Shown here in pieces: positions 46,201-53,957 of a stretch of 64,000 bases of DNA. Position 1 is the first letter of the stretch. Every line of letters starts with the position of its first letter. Both the position numbers and the translations under genes were made by a program. The notes below the pieces were generated by a model. It made no database searches and had not been told where the DNA came from. It saw nothing but the letters and a program-made list of their open reading frames with translations. Source of the DNA: Rhizobium phaseoli (GTDB lineage Bacteria > Pseudomonadota > Alphaproteobacteria > Rhizobiales > Rhizobiaceae); NCBI RefSeq assembly GCF_003985125.1, contig NZ_ML133567.1:62001-126000 (forward strand), given 5' to 3'.

Positions 46201-46688
46201 ATCTGACGCCGGCGCTCGATATGGAAGCCACCTCCACCTCCGGCACGACGACCCTGACGGTCGATGTGGCCGGCCTCGCCACCGATCCTTCGATCACCTT
46301 TTCCTCCTCGCCGCAGCTGCCGCAGGACGAGGTGCTGGCGCAGCTGATCTTCGGCCAGTCGATGTCGAAGCTGTCGCCGGTGCAGATCGCCCAGCTCGCC
46401 GATGCCGTCAGCCAGCTCGCCGGCAACCGCTCCACCTCGCTTTTCGAAGGCCTGCGCAACCAGCTCGGCGTCGACGACTTCGACGTCAGCACCGACGCCA
46501 AGGGCCAGACCAGCGTCAGCGTCGGCCGCTACCTCAACGACCGCACCTATTTCGAACTGCAGCAGGGCGGCGCGGCCGGCGCCAAAGCGATCATCAATCT
46601 CGATGTCGGCCGCGGCGTCAAACTGCGCGGCGCCGCCGGCGGCAACGGCGCCGGCGAAGCCGGCATCGTTTATGAGCGGGAGTACTGA
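40239..46688 (+). CDS. tamB: Giant TamB translocation/assembly module protein
   Basis: 2149 residues, far longer than E. coli TamB (about 1260). An N-terminal membrane anchor (VVGASLILAVAALAIFGF) is followed by an AsmA/DUF490-like beta-rich rod that should span the periplasm, and a C-terminal TamB domain (about residues 1770-2149) with DEVLAQLIFGQSMSKLSPVQ and a final beta-barrel-like end (RGAAGGNGAGEAGIVYEREY). The extra length is mostly eight tandem 107-residue repeats (listed separately). It pairs with TamA, whose gene is 39 bp upstream, to move proteins or phospholipids between membranes. Confidence 0.92.
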   Translation: MKTGVVSAPMQTLAKIVNWIIRLTGYVVGASLILAVAALAIFGFTSFGARIVTEKIASTLSNRDMTIEVREPEGLLTGGLRAAEISLSDTRGVFAEIHGVAIDWNPLALLTGTFHAKRFEIEAIDVLRKPVRTLPSRPGAENSGGFSLPIKIDVDQVTLPNIKLAEAFAGRAFALAAEGSLSANGDGGEAIVNVSRHAVPDARLTADISYAPAENRLRLKAQLAEPKGGLLAGFLGLPDSPAVNIDLDGQGPISDWKGKLQAALDGQQRASIEGRHAITADGLHHLDLKGGGDLSSLLPSAFRPLFAGQTNIDLAATFNDHGKIDIQTGNVATGSVVIAASGTLDPAGNNSLNANLLGPSGPVDFRWPLAEGEARFQISGLNLALTGDAQAARLSVSGSLDSATLPQANIGNVKLTAKSDAFNLAARSGSIQLRLVAGDATFAEPNLNRAVKGPVTIAAPLQMAAGSIGFNGTTVESANINGSLNGSYRLTDRALTGNVKLTVEPAALPAAATSRFDGPISLESQVAGTVPSKLALTNLVVKSGTLEAAGNVALDGSTLNADLSGLLPDVGKLMAGASGGAAYALRVGGELPALSVSANIKAASLQMADRMLANLNVDLTGVADPKAPQGRIAATGTIDGQPIGVNGDIRSENGRMIVPALTADIGGNRLTGNLEFSPALTPSGAFTFDFPNIGLLAALGGQKAEGDLKGSLGITSDGDRIALTLQATGASLRRDTFAIVKPEIDVTVSDLGALAANGTVRAEGVNAGANRLSGLLLAFAKQQNQTDFDLNAAYDGNPVLAAGNIQTADGTIDVNLDRFSASPRNIPIELDAATQVKIAGGAASLNGLTLKTGTGSVSVTGSAGETLKLDAVIKELPAALANRFVPNLSAGGTISGTIAVTGTPAAPIADFKLDWKDATTGPTKGAGLAPFGITAGGKFADKKLDFDMTIGSADGLSLKAAGNIGLADPAAPVLDIDADLLNLPARVANGFVPDLAAEGAISGKLSAAGSLKTPTANFALAWKSAATSHTRRGGLAGLDVTASGKFADNALDFAAAVSGADRLSLKANGNVGMTGATISGVRIDATLANIPAAVANGFVPDLAAAGLVSGTVSASGSLAAPTADFDLHWQNAATSHTKRAGLAGLGVTASGKFADNNLDFDAAVSGAGGLSLKANGNVAVTGKTVGAAKVDATLANIPAGIANSFVADLAAEGSVSGKISAAGSLSAPTANFDLNWKDAATSHTKRAGLAALGITTSGKFAENKLDFNAAALGDQGLSLKAVGNVALAGTAIDSVKVDAEIAKVPAALANAFVPELAAGGTISGTVSAAGTPAAPKADFKLDWTDAATSHTRTAHLSGLALAASGHLADNKLDFNADLGGKDGLSLKAAGSVAISGASVRNLDVKADLANLPAGLANGFVPGLAAEGTVSGTASASGALPKPAVDFRLDWKNAATAQTRSSGLSGLSAAASGKFANDRVDFDANLAGKDGVLAKATGGVTIAGTAIRDLSVNADIPALPANIANAFVPGLGAEGMLSASAVTSGTPANPVVDFKLDWKDAATSHTKAAGLSRLALAATGKYAGDRLDFDANLSGSGGIALKAAGNLSIAGTSIRSIDVTANAANVPAAIANGFVPGIGADGTISATAKAAGTLSSPAVDFKIDWKNAATSQTKGAGLSPLSIGASGKLAGSKLTVDTSLAGDAGMSLKGGGSVVISGNRALDLHFNGNVPFAVLGTPLAQQGLVADGIANVNLAIGGTAAAPVINGTVSTNGAKLVDVRRNLAVNNLAATVTFNGTQAVISRLSGNLGGGGTISASGTIGIQPAGGFPADISIKLDKAVYVDGTLVVSTVNGTVGLRGPIMSATLSGKLRLDKTSITVPEKLPTSLREIDIRHKNAPRAVLAQLRDEGERKTGEKSSVITLDLDIDAPSHIFVRGRGIDAELGGRVTIRGTAAVPVVTGGFTMRRGRLTILNRRLDFSDKSRITFAGDLTPALDMEATSTSGTTTLTVDVAGLATDPSITFSSSPQLPQDEVLAQLIFGQSMSKLSPVQIAQLADAVSQLAGNRSTSLFEGLRNQLGVDDFDVSTDAKGQTSVSVGRYLNDRTYFELQQGGAAGAKAIINLDVGRGVKLRGAAGGNGAGEAGIVYEREY
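42864..45431 (+). repeat. Eight tandem 321-bp repeats inside tamB
   Basis: A unit of exactly 107 codons recurs eight times with no insertion or deletion. The codon for the first residue of each [LIV]-P-A-x-[LVI]-A-N-x-F-V motif lies at 42864, 43185, 43506, 43827, 44148, 44469, 44790 and 45111. Each unit then carries G-x-[IVL]-S-[GA], P-x-[AV]-[DN]-F-x-[LI]-x-W, AATSHT-like, ASGKFA, LDF and GxxLKA elements. Units 2-5 are closest. The copies have diverged at the protein level, so this is an old but length-constrained array. Confidence 0.88.
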
Positions 46689-46707
46689 GCCGGCTTAACC
46701 CTTGCTA

Positions 46708-46742
46708 TCCAGGAACGGAAAACCGCTTCGCACTTTTCCTGG
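46708..46742. repeat. Palindrome between tamB and lrp
   Basis: CCAGGAACGGAAAA (from 46708) and TTTTCCTGGG (to about 46742) form a hairpin around a CCGCTTCGCAC loop. It resembles part of the repeat at 18.7 kb (CCTGGGAAAACCGCTGCACACTT). It lies between convergent genes and probably terminates both. Confidence 0.6.
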
Positions 46743-46748
46743 GAAGCT

Positions 46749-47186
46749 CTAGAAGCCGGTCTTGCTCGTCTTGAGAAGAATATTGGTCTCGGTCGAGTTG
46801 ATACCGTTGATCAGCCGAATGCGGCGCAGCGTCTCGTCGAAGGAGGCAAGGTCGCGATCTTCGAGTTCGGCGACGAAGTCCCATTTGCCATTGGTGCTGT
46901 GGAGGGCGCGGACCTGCGGCAGCCCCCGCAATTGATCGGCCACCCTGTCGGCCAGTTTGCCAAGCACCTCGATCATGACGATGGCGCGTACGCCGGCGGA
47001 GCGCGTCTCATGGCTGGTGCGAATGGTGAAGCCGACAATGGTGCCGCTGGCGACTAGCCGGTCGATGCGGGCGGCCACCGTTGCCCGCGATGCGCCGGTC
47101 ATCGCCGCAAGCGAGGAAACGGAAATCCGGGCATTGTGGCGAAGGGCGCTCAGAAGTTCGGTGTCGAGATCGTCCACGCTGATCAC
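46749..47186 (-). CDS. Lrp/AsnC-family regulator of arginine catabolism
   Basis: 145 residues: an N-terminal winged helix (ELLSALRHNARISVSSLAAMTGASRATVAARIDRLVASG) and a C-terminal RAM/AsnC ligand-binding domain. The start is a GTG at 47184-47186. It is divergent from arginase, 122 bp apart, the usual arrangement for a local activator of arginine/ornithine degradation in rhizobia; the effector would be an amino acid of that pathway. The regulatory link is inferred from position. Confidence 0.88.
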   Translation of the reverse strand: MISVDDLDTELLSALRHNARISVSSLAAMTGASRATVAARIDRLVASGTIVGFTIRTSHETRSAGVRAIVMIEVLGKLADRVADQLRGLPQVRALHSTNGKWDFVAELEDRDLASFDETLRRIRLINGINSTETNILLKTSKTGF

Positions 47187-47308
47187 TTTGTCAAAATAGC
47201 TTTATCAATTTGCGCAATCATAATCCATTTCTGCCACTTTTCCACCTTTTTGCCGGCAGCCCTTTATCCCACTATCGGCCGAAACAGGCCTCAACACGGA
47301 GCCCTCGC

Positions 47309-48244
47309 ATGAATATCCAATCGCGATCTGTCACCCTCATCGGCGCACCATTGGAGGAGGGCTCCGGCCGTAGAGGTGCTGCCATGGGCCCCGCGGCGCT
47401 GCGCATCGCCGGCGTCGACCAGACGCTGATCGATCTCGGCCACGATGTCGCGGATAACGGCGATCTCAGGATCGTACCGGCGATGGACCTGCCGAATCAT
47501 CCCAAGGCCCATAATCTGAGAACCGTTGGCGCTTTCACTCGCGCTCTCGAAAGCAGCGTCTATGATGTCGCCGCCTCCGGCCGCTTTCCGCTCATTCTCG
47601 GCGGCGACCACAGCCTTTCCATGGGCAGCGTCTCCGGCATGGCCCGTTATGCCGCCGACAAGGGTCGCCCGCTCTTCGTGCTCTGGCTCGATGCCCATGC
47701 CGATTTCAATTCTCCGGCCACCTCCCCCTCCGGCAATATTCACGGCATGCCCGTCGCCTTCTTCTGCGGCGAGGCGGAGTTCGCCGAGATCCTGCCGAAG
47801 GACCGTCCCTTCGTCGATCCGAAACATGTCTTCCAGGTCGGCATCCGCTCGGTCGATGCGCGCGAGCGCGAAGAAATCCACGAACACGGTGTCAACGTCT
47901 TCGATATGCGCGCGATCGACGAACAGGGCATCGCCGCCATCATGCGGTATATTCTCGATGTCGTCGCCAAGGCTAACGGCCTGCTGCATGTCAGCCTCGA
48001 TCTGGATTTCCTCGATCCCGATATTGCCCCCGGCGTCGGCACGACGGTGCCCGGTGGCGCGACCTTCCGCGAGGCCCATCTGGTCATGGAAATGCTGTCC
48101 GACAGCGGTCTCGTGTCCTCGCTCGATCTCGTCGAGCTCAATCCGTTTCTCGACGATCGTGGCAAGAGCGCCCGGATATTGGTGGAACTGACGGCAAGTC
48201 TCTTCGGCCGCCGCATTTTCGATCGTCCAACCCGTGCCGCATAG
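47309..48244 (+). CDS. rocF: Arginase
   Basis: 311-residue dimanganese ureohydrolase that splits arginine to ornithine and urea. Metal motifs are GGDHSLSMG, DAHADFNSP and DLDFLDPDIAPG; the substrate loop SGNIHGMP and the helix after PGGATFREAH are intact. The ATG at 47309 begins MNIQSRSVTLIGAP. It is followed 40 bp later by ornithine aminotransferase, forming a catabolic pair (arginine to ornithine to glutamate semialdehyde). Confidence 0.95.
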   Translation: MNIQSRSVTLIGAPLEEGSGRRGAAMGPAALRIAGVDQTLIDLGHDVADNGDLRIVPAMDLPNHPKAHNLRTVGAFTRALESSVYDVAASGRFPLILGGDHSLSMGSVSGMARYAADKGRPLFVLWLDAHADFNSPATSPSGNIHGMPVAFFCGEAEFAEILPKDRPFVDPKHVFQVGIRSVDAREREEIHEHGVNVFDMRAIDEQGIAAIMRYILDVVAKANGLLHVSLDLDFLDPDIAPGVGTTVPGGATFREAHLVMEMLSDSGLVSSLDLVELNPFLDDRGKSARILVELTASLFGRRIFDRPTRAA

Positions 48245-48284
48245 AAGGCACGCGCCGTAAACAAGGCTCAGAGGGAAAAGCGCC

Positions 48285-49484
48285 ATGACCACTTCGGAAA
48301 AATTGATCGCCACGGAACAGCGGCTCGGCGCCAACAATTACAAGCCGCTCGACGTTGTGCTGACGCGCGGCGAAGGTGTTTATGTCTGGGATACCGACGG
48401 CAACCGCTATCTTGATTGCCTCTCGGCCTATTCCGCGGTCAACCAGGGCCATTGCCATCCGAAGATCCTCGCCGCCATGATCGAGCAGGCGGGCCGGCTC
48501 ACCCTCACCTCCCGCGCCTTCCGCAACGACCAGCTCGCCTATCTCTACGAAGAGCTCGCCGCTCTCACCGGCTCGCACAAGATCCTGCCGATGAATTCCG
48601 GCGCTGAAGCCGTGGAGACCGCCATCAAGGCGGTGCGCAAATGGGGATACGAGGTCAAGGGTGTGCCGGAGGGCCAGGCGGAGATCATCGTCTGCGCCGA
48701 CAATTTCCATGGGCGGACGCTGAGCATCATCAGCTTCTCCACCGATCCCGACGCCCGCACCGGCTTCGGCCCCTACACGCCGGGCTTCCGCATCATTCCC
48801 TTCGGCGATGCCGAGGCTTTCGCCGCCGCCATCAACGTCAATACGGTGGCGGCGCTGATCGAGCCGATCCAGGGGGAAGCAGGCGTCATCATTCCGCCGG
48901 CCGGTTATTTCACCCGCATCCGCGAGCTCTGCACGACAAACAACGTCACCCTCATTCTCGACGAAATCCAGACCGGCCTCGGCCGCACCGGCAAGCTGCT
49001 GGCCGAGGAACATGAAGGCATCGAGGCCGACGTGACGCTGATCGGCAAGGCGCTCTCCGGCGGCTTCTATCCGGTATCTGCGGTCCTTTCGAATTCCGAG
49101 GTGCTGGGGGTGCTGAAACCCGGCCAGCACGGCTCGACCTTCGGCGGCAACCCACTCGCCTGCGCCGTGGCGCGCACCGCGCTGAAGGTGTTGACGGAAG
49201 AGGGCATGATCGAAAACGCCGCCGCGATGGGCGACTATTTCCTCGAAGGCCTGAAGTCGATGCGCTCGAACATCGTCCGCGATGTGCGCGGCCGCGGCCT
49301 GATGATGGCCGTCGAGCTGGAGCCCGAAGCCGGCGGGGCACGCCAATATTGCCATGCGCTGAAGGAGCGCGGTCTTCTCGCCAAGGACACTCACGACCAT
49401 ACGATCCGCCTCGCCCCGCCATTGATCATCTCAAGAGAACAGGTCGACTGGGCGGTCTCGCAGATCGAAAAGACGATCGGGTGA
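48285..49484 (+). CDS. rocD: Ornithine aminotransferase
   Basis: 399-residue class III PLP aminotransferase. Visible are [18 protein letters not shown], the PLP phosphate segment [12 protein letters not shown], the aspartate in [14 protein letters not shown] and the PLP lysine in [15 protein letters not shown]. The opening [20 protein letters not shown] identifies OAT rather than acetylornithine aminotransferase. It makes glutamate-5-semialdehyde from ornithine, completing the arginase route. Confidence 0.95.
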   Translation: MTTSEKLIATEQRLGANNYKPLDVVLTRGEGVYVWDTDGNRYLDCLSAYSAVNQGHCHPKILAAMIEQAGRLTLTSRAFRNDQLAYLYEELAALTGSHKILPMNSGAEAVETAIKAVRKWGYEVKGVPEGQAEIIVCADNFHGRTLSIISFSTDPDARTGFGPYTPGFRIIPFGDAEAFAAAINVNTVAALIEPIQGEAGVIIPPAGYFTRIRELCTTNNVTLILDEIQTGLGRTGKLLAEEHEGIEADVTLIGKALSGGFYPVSAVLSNSEVLGVLKPGQHGSTFGGNPLACAVARTALKVLTEEGMIENAAAMGDYFLEGLKSMRSNIVRDVRGRGLMMAVELEPEAGGARQYCHALKERGLLAKDTHDHTIRLAPPLIISREQVDWAVSQIEKTIG

Positions 49485-49682
49485 TCGCAAATCGAGACTG
49501 AAAACCTGGTCAACCCGGTTTCCGATTTAGATTTGGGCAACACTCTTTCGCTAATGTCGTCGTAACCGTAACGATGCTTCGCCGAACGCAAAGCCATCGC
49601 GTGGGGTGAAGGCAAAGCGCGTCAGCGCCAATGGGGGCGCACTCGCTTCTGCTTTGGCTTATGACATTTGGGAAGAATTCTA

Positions 49683-50159
49683 ATGGCCACGATCAATTCC
49701 ACTAGCTTCAGCGGCGACACGCTCGAGATCATTGCCTTCCGCCTGCATGATCAGGAATTCTGCGTCAAGACCACGACCATCCGCGAAATCCGTGGCTGGG
49801 CGCCGTCCACGCCGATCCCGCACGCGCCGGCCGATGTCATCGGCGTCATGAACCTGCGCGGCTCGGTGATCCCGATCATCGACCTTGCTTACAAGCTCGG
49901 CATGAAGAGCACCGTCGCCAACGAACGCAGCGCCATCGTCGTCGCCGAAGTTCACAGCATGGTCATTGGCATGCTCGTCGACCGCGTCTCGGATATTCTG
50001 ACCATTTCGTCCGGCCAGGTCCAGCCGGTGCCTGAAGTGACCGCCTCCTTCGACCGCGCTTATTGCGAAGGCATCATCGCGTCGGAAAACGGCATGATCT
50101 GCTTCCTGAACCTCTCCAAGATGTTCAAGGAAAATGAGACGGACGAACTGGCGGCGTAA
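49683..50159 (+). CDS. cheW: Chemotaxis adaptor CheW
   Basis: 158 residues with the CheW fold: LEIIAFRLHDQEFCVKTTTIREI, the PADVIGVMNLRGSVIPIIDL signature, and VHSMVIGMLVDRVSDILTI. CheW couples chemoreceptors to the kinase CheA. The ATG at 49683 follows a GGAAGAATTCTA leader. It sits alone with a chemoreceptor gene 290 bp downstream and not in a full che operon, so it serves a main cluster elsewhere or an accessory pathway. A terminator follows. Confidence 0.92.
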   Translation: MATINSTSFSGDTLEIIAFRLHDQEFCVKTTTIREIRGWAPSTPIPHAPADVIGVMNLRGSVIPIIDLAYKLGMKSTVANERSAIVVAEVHSMVIGMLVDRVSDILTISSGQVQPVPEVTASFDRAYCEGIIASENGMICFLNLSKMFKENETDELAA

Positions 50160-50183
50160 ATCGGCCCAATGCTTCGGATCGTG

Positions 50184-50211
50184 AAAACCGCCCGCAAGGG
50201 CGGTTTTTTTG
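50184..50211 (+). terminator. Intrinsic terminator after cheW
   Basis: AAAACCGCCC and GGGCGGTTTT with a four-base GCAA loop, followed by TTTT, 24 bp after the cheW stop. Confidence 0.9.
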
Positions 50212-50446
50212 TCGACGCAACCACGTCTGAGCAACATCAGTCATTATTTTCAACTTCTGAAATATAAGCGATCGCTTTTATATATCGAAAATTAACCACG
50301 CTCCATCACTATGGAATGCGAAGCACAAGGATGACATGGTTTCCGATCGGTGGGGGTTAACTCCCCGGCACAGGGCATTCCTCACCCCGATGGCTTCGTT
50401 CTAGCAGCCCGAAGCAGCAAAAGCTGCACATCTCAAAGGGACAGGA

Positions 50447-52207
50447 ATGTTTGGTCTAGCCCCCGATTCGAAATACATTCTTGACGCCATTTCCAAATCG
50501 CAGGCGATCATCGAGTTCGACCTTAAGGGAAAAATCCTGGCGGCCAACGAGAATTTCTGCAACGCGCTTGGCTACAGCCTGAGCGAAATCCTTGGCAAGC
50601 ATCACAGCATGTTCTGCGAGCCGGCCTATGCGGCCACTGCGGAATACCGCGAATTCTGGGCGCGACTGGGACGAGGCGAACATGATGCCGGTGCCTACAA
50701 GCGCTTTGCCAAGGGCAATAGGGAAATATGGATCCAGGCGTCCTATAATCCTGTTCTCAAGGGCGGAAAACCCTTCAAAGTGGTGAAATTCGCGGCCGAC
50801 ATCACCGCCGCCAAAAAGAAGGCGGTCGAAGATTCTGGCAAGCTTGAGGCGATTTCACGCTCCCAGGCTGTGATTGAATTTACTCCGACGGGCGAAATCC
50901 TGACCGCCAACGAGAATTTCTGCAACGCCATGGGATATTCGCTGGCCGAAATCACCGGCAGGCACCACAGCATGTTCTGCGATCCCGCCTATACCAGCAC
51001 CGGGGATTATGCCGACTTCTGGAGACGGCTGGCGCGCGGCGAATTCATCGCCAACGAATTTGTGCGTTTCGGCAAGGGCGGCCGGCAAATCTGGATCCAG
51101 GCAGCCTACAATCCGATCGTCGATGCCGACGGCAACGTTTACAAGGTCGTAAAATTCGCGACCGATGTCACCCAGCGCATGAGCGCCATTTCCATGCTCG
51201 GCGGCGCGTTGCATCAGCTCTCCGAAGGCGATCTGACAAGGACGGTGGATACGGCTTTCGTTCCTTCGATGGAGCAGTTGCGCCACGATTTCAACGCCGC
51301 GGTCGCGGGCCTTGCCGAAACCATCAAGACGATTGGAGAAAATGCCGCAGCGATCGCCGCGGGCTCGCGCGAGATCGGATCATCGGCGGACTCGTTTTCC
51401 AAACGGACCGAGCAACAGGCCGCGTCGATCGAGGAAACCGCAGCCGCCCTGGAGGAAATCACCACGACGGTCAACGATTCGAGCCGCCGCGCCGGGGAGG
51501 CGGGACGCCTCATCGCCAAGACAAAACAGGGCGCCGAACAGTCCGGCGCCGTCGTTCGCAATGCCGTCGCGGCCATGGACCAGATCGAGCAGTCTTCGCG
51601 CGAAATCAACAACATCATCGGCGTCATCGACGATATCGCCTTCCAGACCAATCTTCTGGCCTTGAATGCCGGCGTTGAGGCGGCGCGCGCCGGTGAAGCC
51701 GGCAAGGGTTTCGCGGTCGTCGCCCAGGAGGTTCGTGAACTCGCCCAGCGCTCTGCCAACGCCGCCAAGGAGATCAAGGCGCTCATCAACACGTCAAGCC
51801 AACTCGTCAAGAACGGTGTCGGTCTAGTCGGCGAGACCGGCAAGGCGCTCGAGGAGATCGTCGCCCAGGTCGGCGATATCAACGGTAATGTCGAGGCGAT
51901 CGTCGAGGCGTCGAGAGAACAGGCGACCGGACTGAGCGAAATCAATCAGGCGGTCAACACGCTGGATCAGGCAACCCAGCAGAATGCCGCCATGGTCGAG
52001 GAAAGCACGGCCGCCAGCCACAGCCTTGCACGGGAGGCCGAGACGCTGCGTGTGCTGCTGACGAAGTTTCGTCTCCCGGGCCAGTCCCAGCCCTCCGTCA
52101 GGCAGGAGGCAAGGCCGACCGGCTCACCGGCGCGGCATCTCGTTTCACGCGTCGCCAGGGCGCACGGCGCTGCCGCTGCAAGCGCCGAGAGCTGGGAAGC
52201 GTTCTAA
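50447..52207 (+). CDS. Soluble double-PAS methyl-accepting chemotaxis protein
   Basis: 586 residues without membrane segments. Two PAS domains in tandem (residues about 13-120 and 135-245) share IEF...G.[28 protein letters not shown], typical of the Aer-like PAS receptors. The MCP signalling domain follows, with the hairpin tip [44 protein letters not shown]. The C-terminus ends SWEAF, like the xWxxF pentapeptide that tethers CheR or CheB. It should sense a cytoplasmic or redox signal. It follows cheW, and the 235-bp gap to its ATG may hold its own promoter. Confidence 0.92.
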   Translation: MFGLAPDSKYILDAISKSQAIIEFDLKGKILAANENFCNALGYSLSEILGKHHSMFCEPAYAATAEYREFWARLGRGEHDAGAYKRFAKGNREIWIQASYNPVLKGGKPFKVVKFAADITAAKKKAVEDSGKLEAISRSQAVIEFTPTGEILTANENFCNAMGYSLAEITGRHHSMFCDPAYTSTGDYADFWRRLARGEFIANEFVRFGKGGRQIWIQAAYNPIVDADGNVYKVVKFATDVTQRMSAISMLGGALHQLSEGDLTRTVDTAFVPSMEQLRHDFNAAVAGLAETIKTIGENAAAIAAGSREIGSSADSFSKRTEQQAASIEETAAALEEITTTVNDSSRRAGEAGRLIAKTKQGAEQSGAVVRNAVAAMDQIEQSSREINNIIGVIDDIAFQTNLLALNAGVEAARAGEAGKGFAVVAQEVRELAQRSANAAKEIKALINTSSQLVKNGVGLVGETGKALEEIVAQVGDINGNVEAIVEASREQATGLSEINQAVNTLDQATQQNAAMVEESTAASHSLAREAETLRVLLTKFRLPGQSQPSVRQEARPTGSPARHLVSRVARAHGAAAASAESWEAF

Positions 52208-52302
52208 TCCTGGAGCCTTTTCGATAAAATCAAGTCCGGCAATGCGCCTTAGGACCACCAGGAAGCGCGCCGCAGCATATCGCCTTGGCGCGCTCCAAGC
52301 GG

Positions 52303-52790
52303 TTATCCGAACAGCGCGAAGGTCGCCCGCAGCGTCACCCACACACCCCATAGCGGCGGAATGCCGACAACCGCCCAGGCAAAGCATCGCCTTGGCGTCG
52401 AGCCCACCCGAGCCGATGCCGAAGGAGCCTGTCGGCCCGGCATTGATGGCCGCCGATTTCGCCTGCAGCGCCGCGACCTCGTCTCCGACATGAACACTTG
52501 TAGAGAAGCGGCTTGACCAGTGCATTGGCGATCAGCCCGAATGCCGGCGGACATACATGGTGCCGGTATAGAGGGTCGGACCGGGTACGCCGGCGGCGAT
52601 CTGTGCTTCGCGGATATCGTTCACCACGCCGGGGCCGACGATGCCGGCCGTTGCCCAAGCCGTCAGCAGCCGGCCATGAATGGCGCCGACGAAGTGGGTG
52701 CCGAAATATCGGGGGATGGTCGCAAAGCCGCCGCCGCACATCGACAGGATGATGCCGAGGGAGAGAACGAACGGTGGCGCGGGCGCAGGC
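52303..52790 (-). pseudogene. Relic of an OFA-family (oxalate/formate) MFS transporter
   Basis: Only the C-terminal third of the transporter remains, spread over three frames. From right to left: LGIILSMCGGGFATIPRYFG...VGAIHGRLLTAWATAGIVGP and NDIREAQIAAG to about 52540; then GLIANALVKPLLYK in a second frame (about 52500-52545); then VGDEVAALQAKSAAINAGPTGSFGIG in a third (about 52380-52495); then AVVGIPPLWGVWVTLRATFALFG and a stop at 52303. These blocks follow the order of OFA antiporters. No N-terminal half is present. Position beside formate dehydrogenase suits a lost formate or oxalate transporter. Confidence 0.75.
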
Positions 52791-52830
52791 AGTATGCTGC
52801 TGCCTCCCCTCCGGCATACGCCACTTTGGA

Positions 52831-53076
52831 TTACCGGATCTGGTGTGTTTCCGCTTCCGGTTTGCGGATCATGGGAACGGCCTCAAGCACGAGCGGATCC
52901 AGGCCGTTTTCCTGCTTCTCGAGAATTTCGAACAATTGCCGCCGCATCCGCGGCTCCCAGAATTTATTGATATGATTGGCGACGCCCTCCACGGCCTCGC
53001 TTGCCGGCTGGCTCTTGAAGAATGTGGCGATCTGGTTTGCCATATAGACGAGTTTGGTCTTGGTATCATGCGACAT
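52831..53076 (-). CDS. fdsD: Formate dehydrogenase delta subunit
   Basis: 81-residue FdsD-type subunit: KLVYMANQIATFFKSQP, then HINKFWEPRMRRQLFEIL. This small protein is required for active NAD-dependent FdsABG formate dehydrogenase and has no known cofactor. ATG at 53076. It overlaps the fdhD 3' end by 11 bp and is the last gene of the operon. Confidence 0.9.
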   Translation of the reverse strand: MSHDTKTKLVYMANQIATFFKSQPASEAVEGVANHINKFWEPRMRRQLFEILEKQENGLDPLVLEAVPMIRKPEAETHQIR

Positions 53077-53893
53077 CGGCGATGCTTCCGGACGAGATGC
53101 GGTGCGGGTGGGTGAAAATCTCGAAGTCCTCGCCGCGCACCAGCGCGACGAGCGTCATGCCGGCCTCTTCGGCCGTACGGATGGCCAGAGCCGTCGGCGC
53201 TGAAATGGCGACAAGCACCGGGCTGCCGAGGATAGCAGCCTTCTGCACCATCTCGACGGAAAGCCGGCTGGTGACGACGACGGCACCGTCATCGCCACTT
53301 TCACCGCAGCCGATGACGGCGCCGCAAAGCTTGTCCAGCGCATTGTGCCGGCCGACATCTTCGCGCACGGCAAGCAATCCCTTGCCGGGACGATAGAAGG
53401 CGGCGCCATGCACCGCCCGCGTCTCGCGATGCAGCGGCTGCGCCTCGTTCAGAAGCGAAACGGCGCGAACGATATCGGCATGCGACAGCGTCAATGGTGA
53501 TGCCGAGACATCGGGCACGGGGCGCACCGCCTGTTCGATCGATTCGATGCCGCAGAGGCCGCAGCCGACCGGCCCCGCCATGCTGCGGCGCCGTGCCCGC
53601 AGCCGGTCGGCGACGTCGTCGACCAGGCTGACCTGCACATCGATCCCCTGCTCACCGGCAACGACCTCGATGCCCGATATTTCCGCTCGCTCGGCAATGA
53701 TCCCTTCGGTCAGACTGAAGCCGATGGCAAAGTCCTCGAGGTCGGCTGGTGTCGCCATCATCACCGCATGGGCGCTGCCGCCATAGGAAAAGGCAATCGG
53801 CACTTCCTCCGGCACGATACGAAAGCCGGCGTGCATGAGGCCGTTGCGGCGGGCGGTTTCGGAGGCACGGGCGGTGGTGGCGAAATCTACCAT
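53066..53893 (-). CDS. fdhD: Formate dehydrogenase accessory sulfurtransferase FdhD
   Basis: 275 residues. FdhD (FdsC) transfers sulfur to the molybdenum cofactor before insertion into formate dehydrogenase. The segment VGCGLCGIES carries the cysteine pair that binds or relays sulfur, and EDVGRHNALDKLCGA and VTSRLSVEMVQKAAILG are family motifs. ATG at 53893. It lies 64 bp after fdsA and overlaps fdsD, so it is in the operon. Confidence 0.95.
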   Translation of the reverse strand: MVDFATTARASETARRNGLMHAGFRIVPEEVPIAFSYGGSAHAVMMATPADLEDFAIGFSLTEGIIAERAEISGIEVVAGEQGIDVQVSLVDDVADRLRARRRSMAGPVGCGLCGIESIEQAVRPVPDVSASPLTLSHADIVRAVSLLNEAQPLHRETRAVHGAAFYRPGKGLLAVREDVGRHNALDKLCGAVIGCGESGDDGAVVVTSRLSVEMVQKAAILGSPVLVAISAPTALAIRTAEEAGMTLVALVRGEDFEIFTHPHRISSGSIADVA

Positions 53894-53957
53894 GCGGCAA
53901 CAGGACGAAATACATCCGCCTCCGCCTCACCGTCGACGCCAGTCCACCACCCCATCA

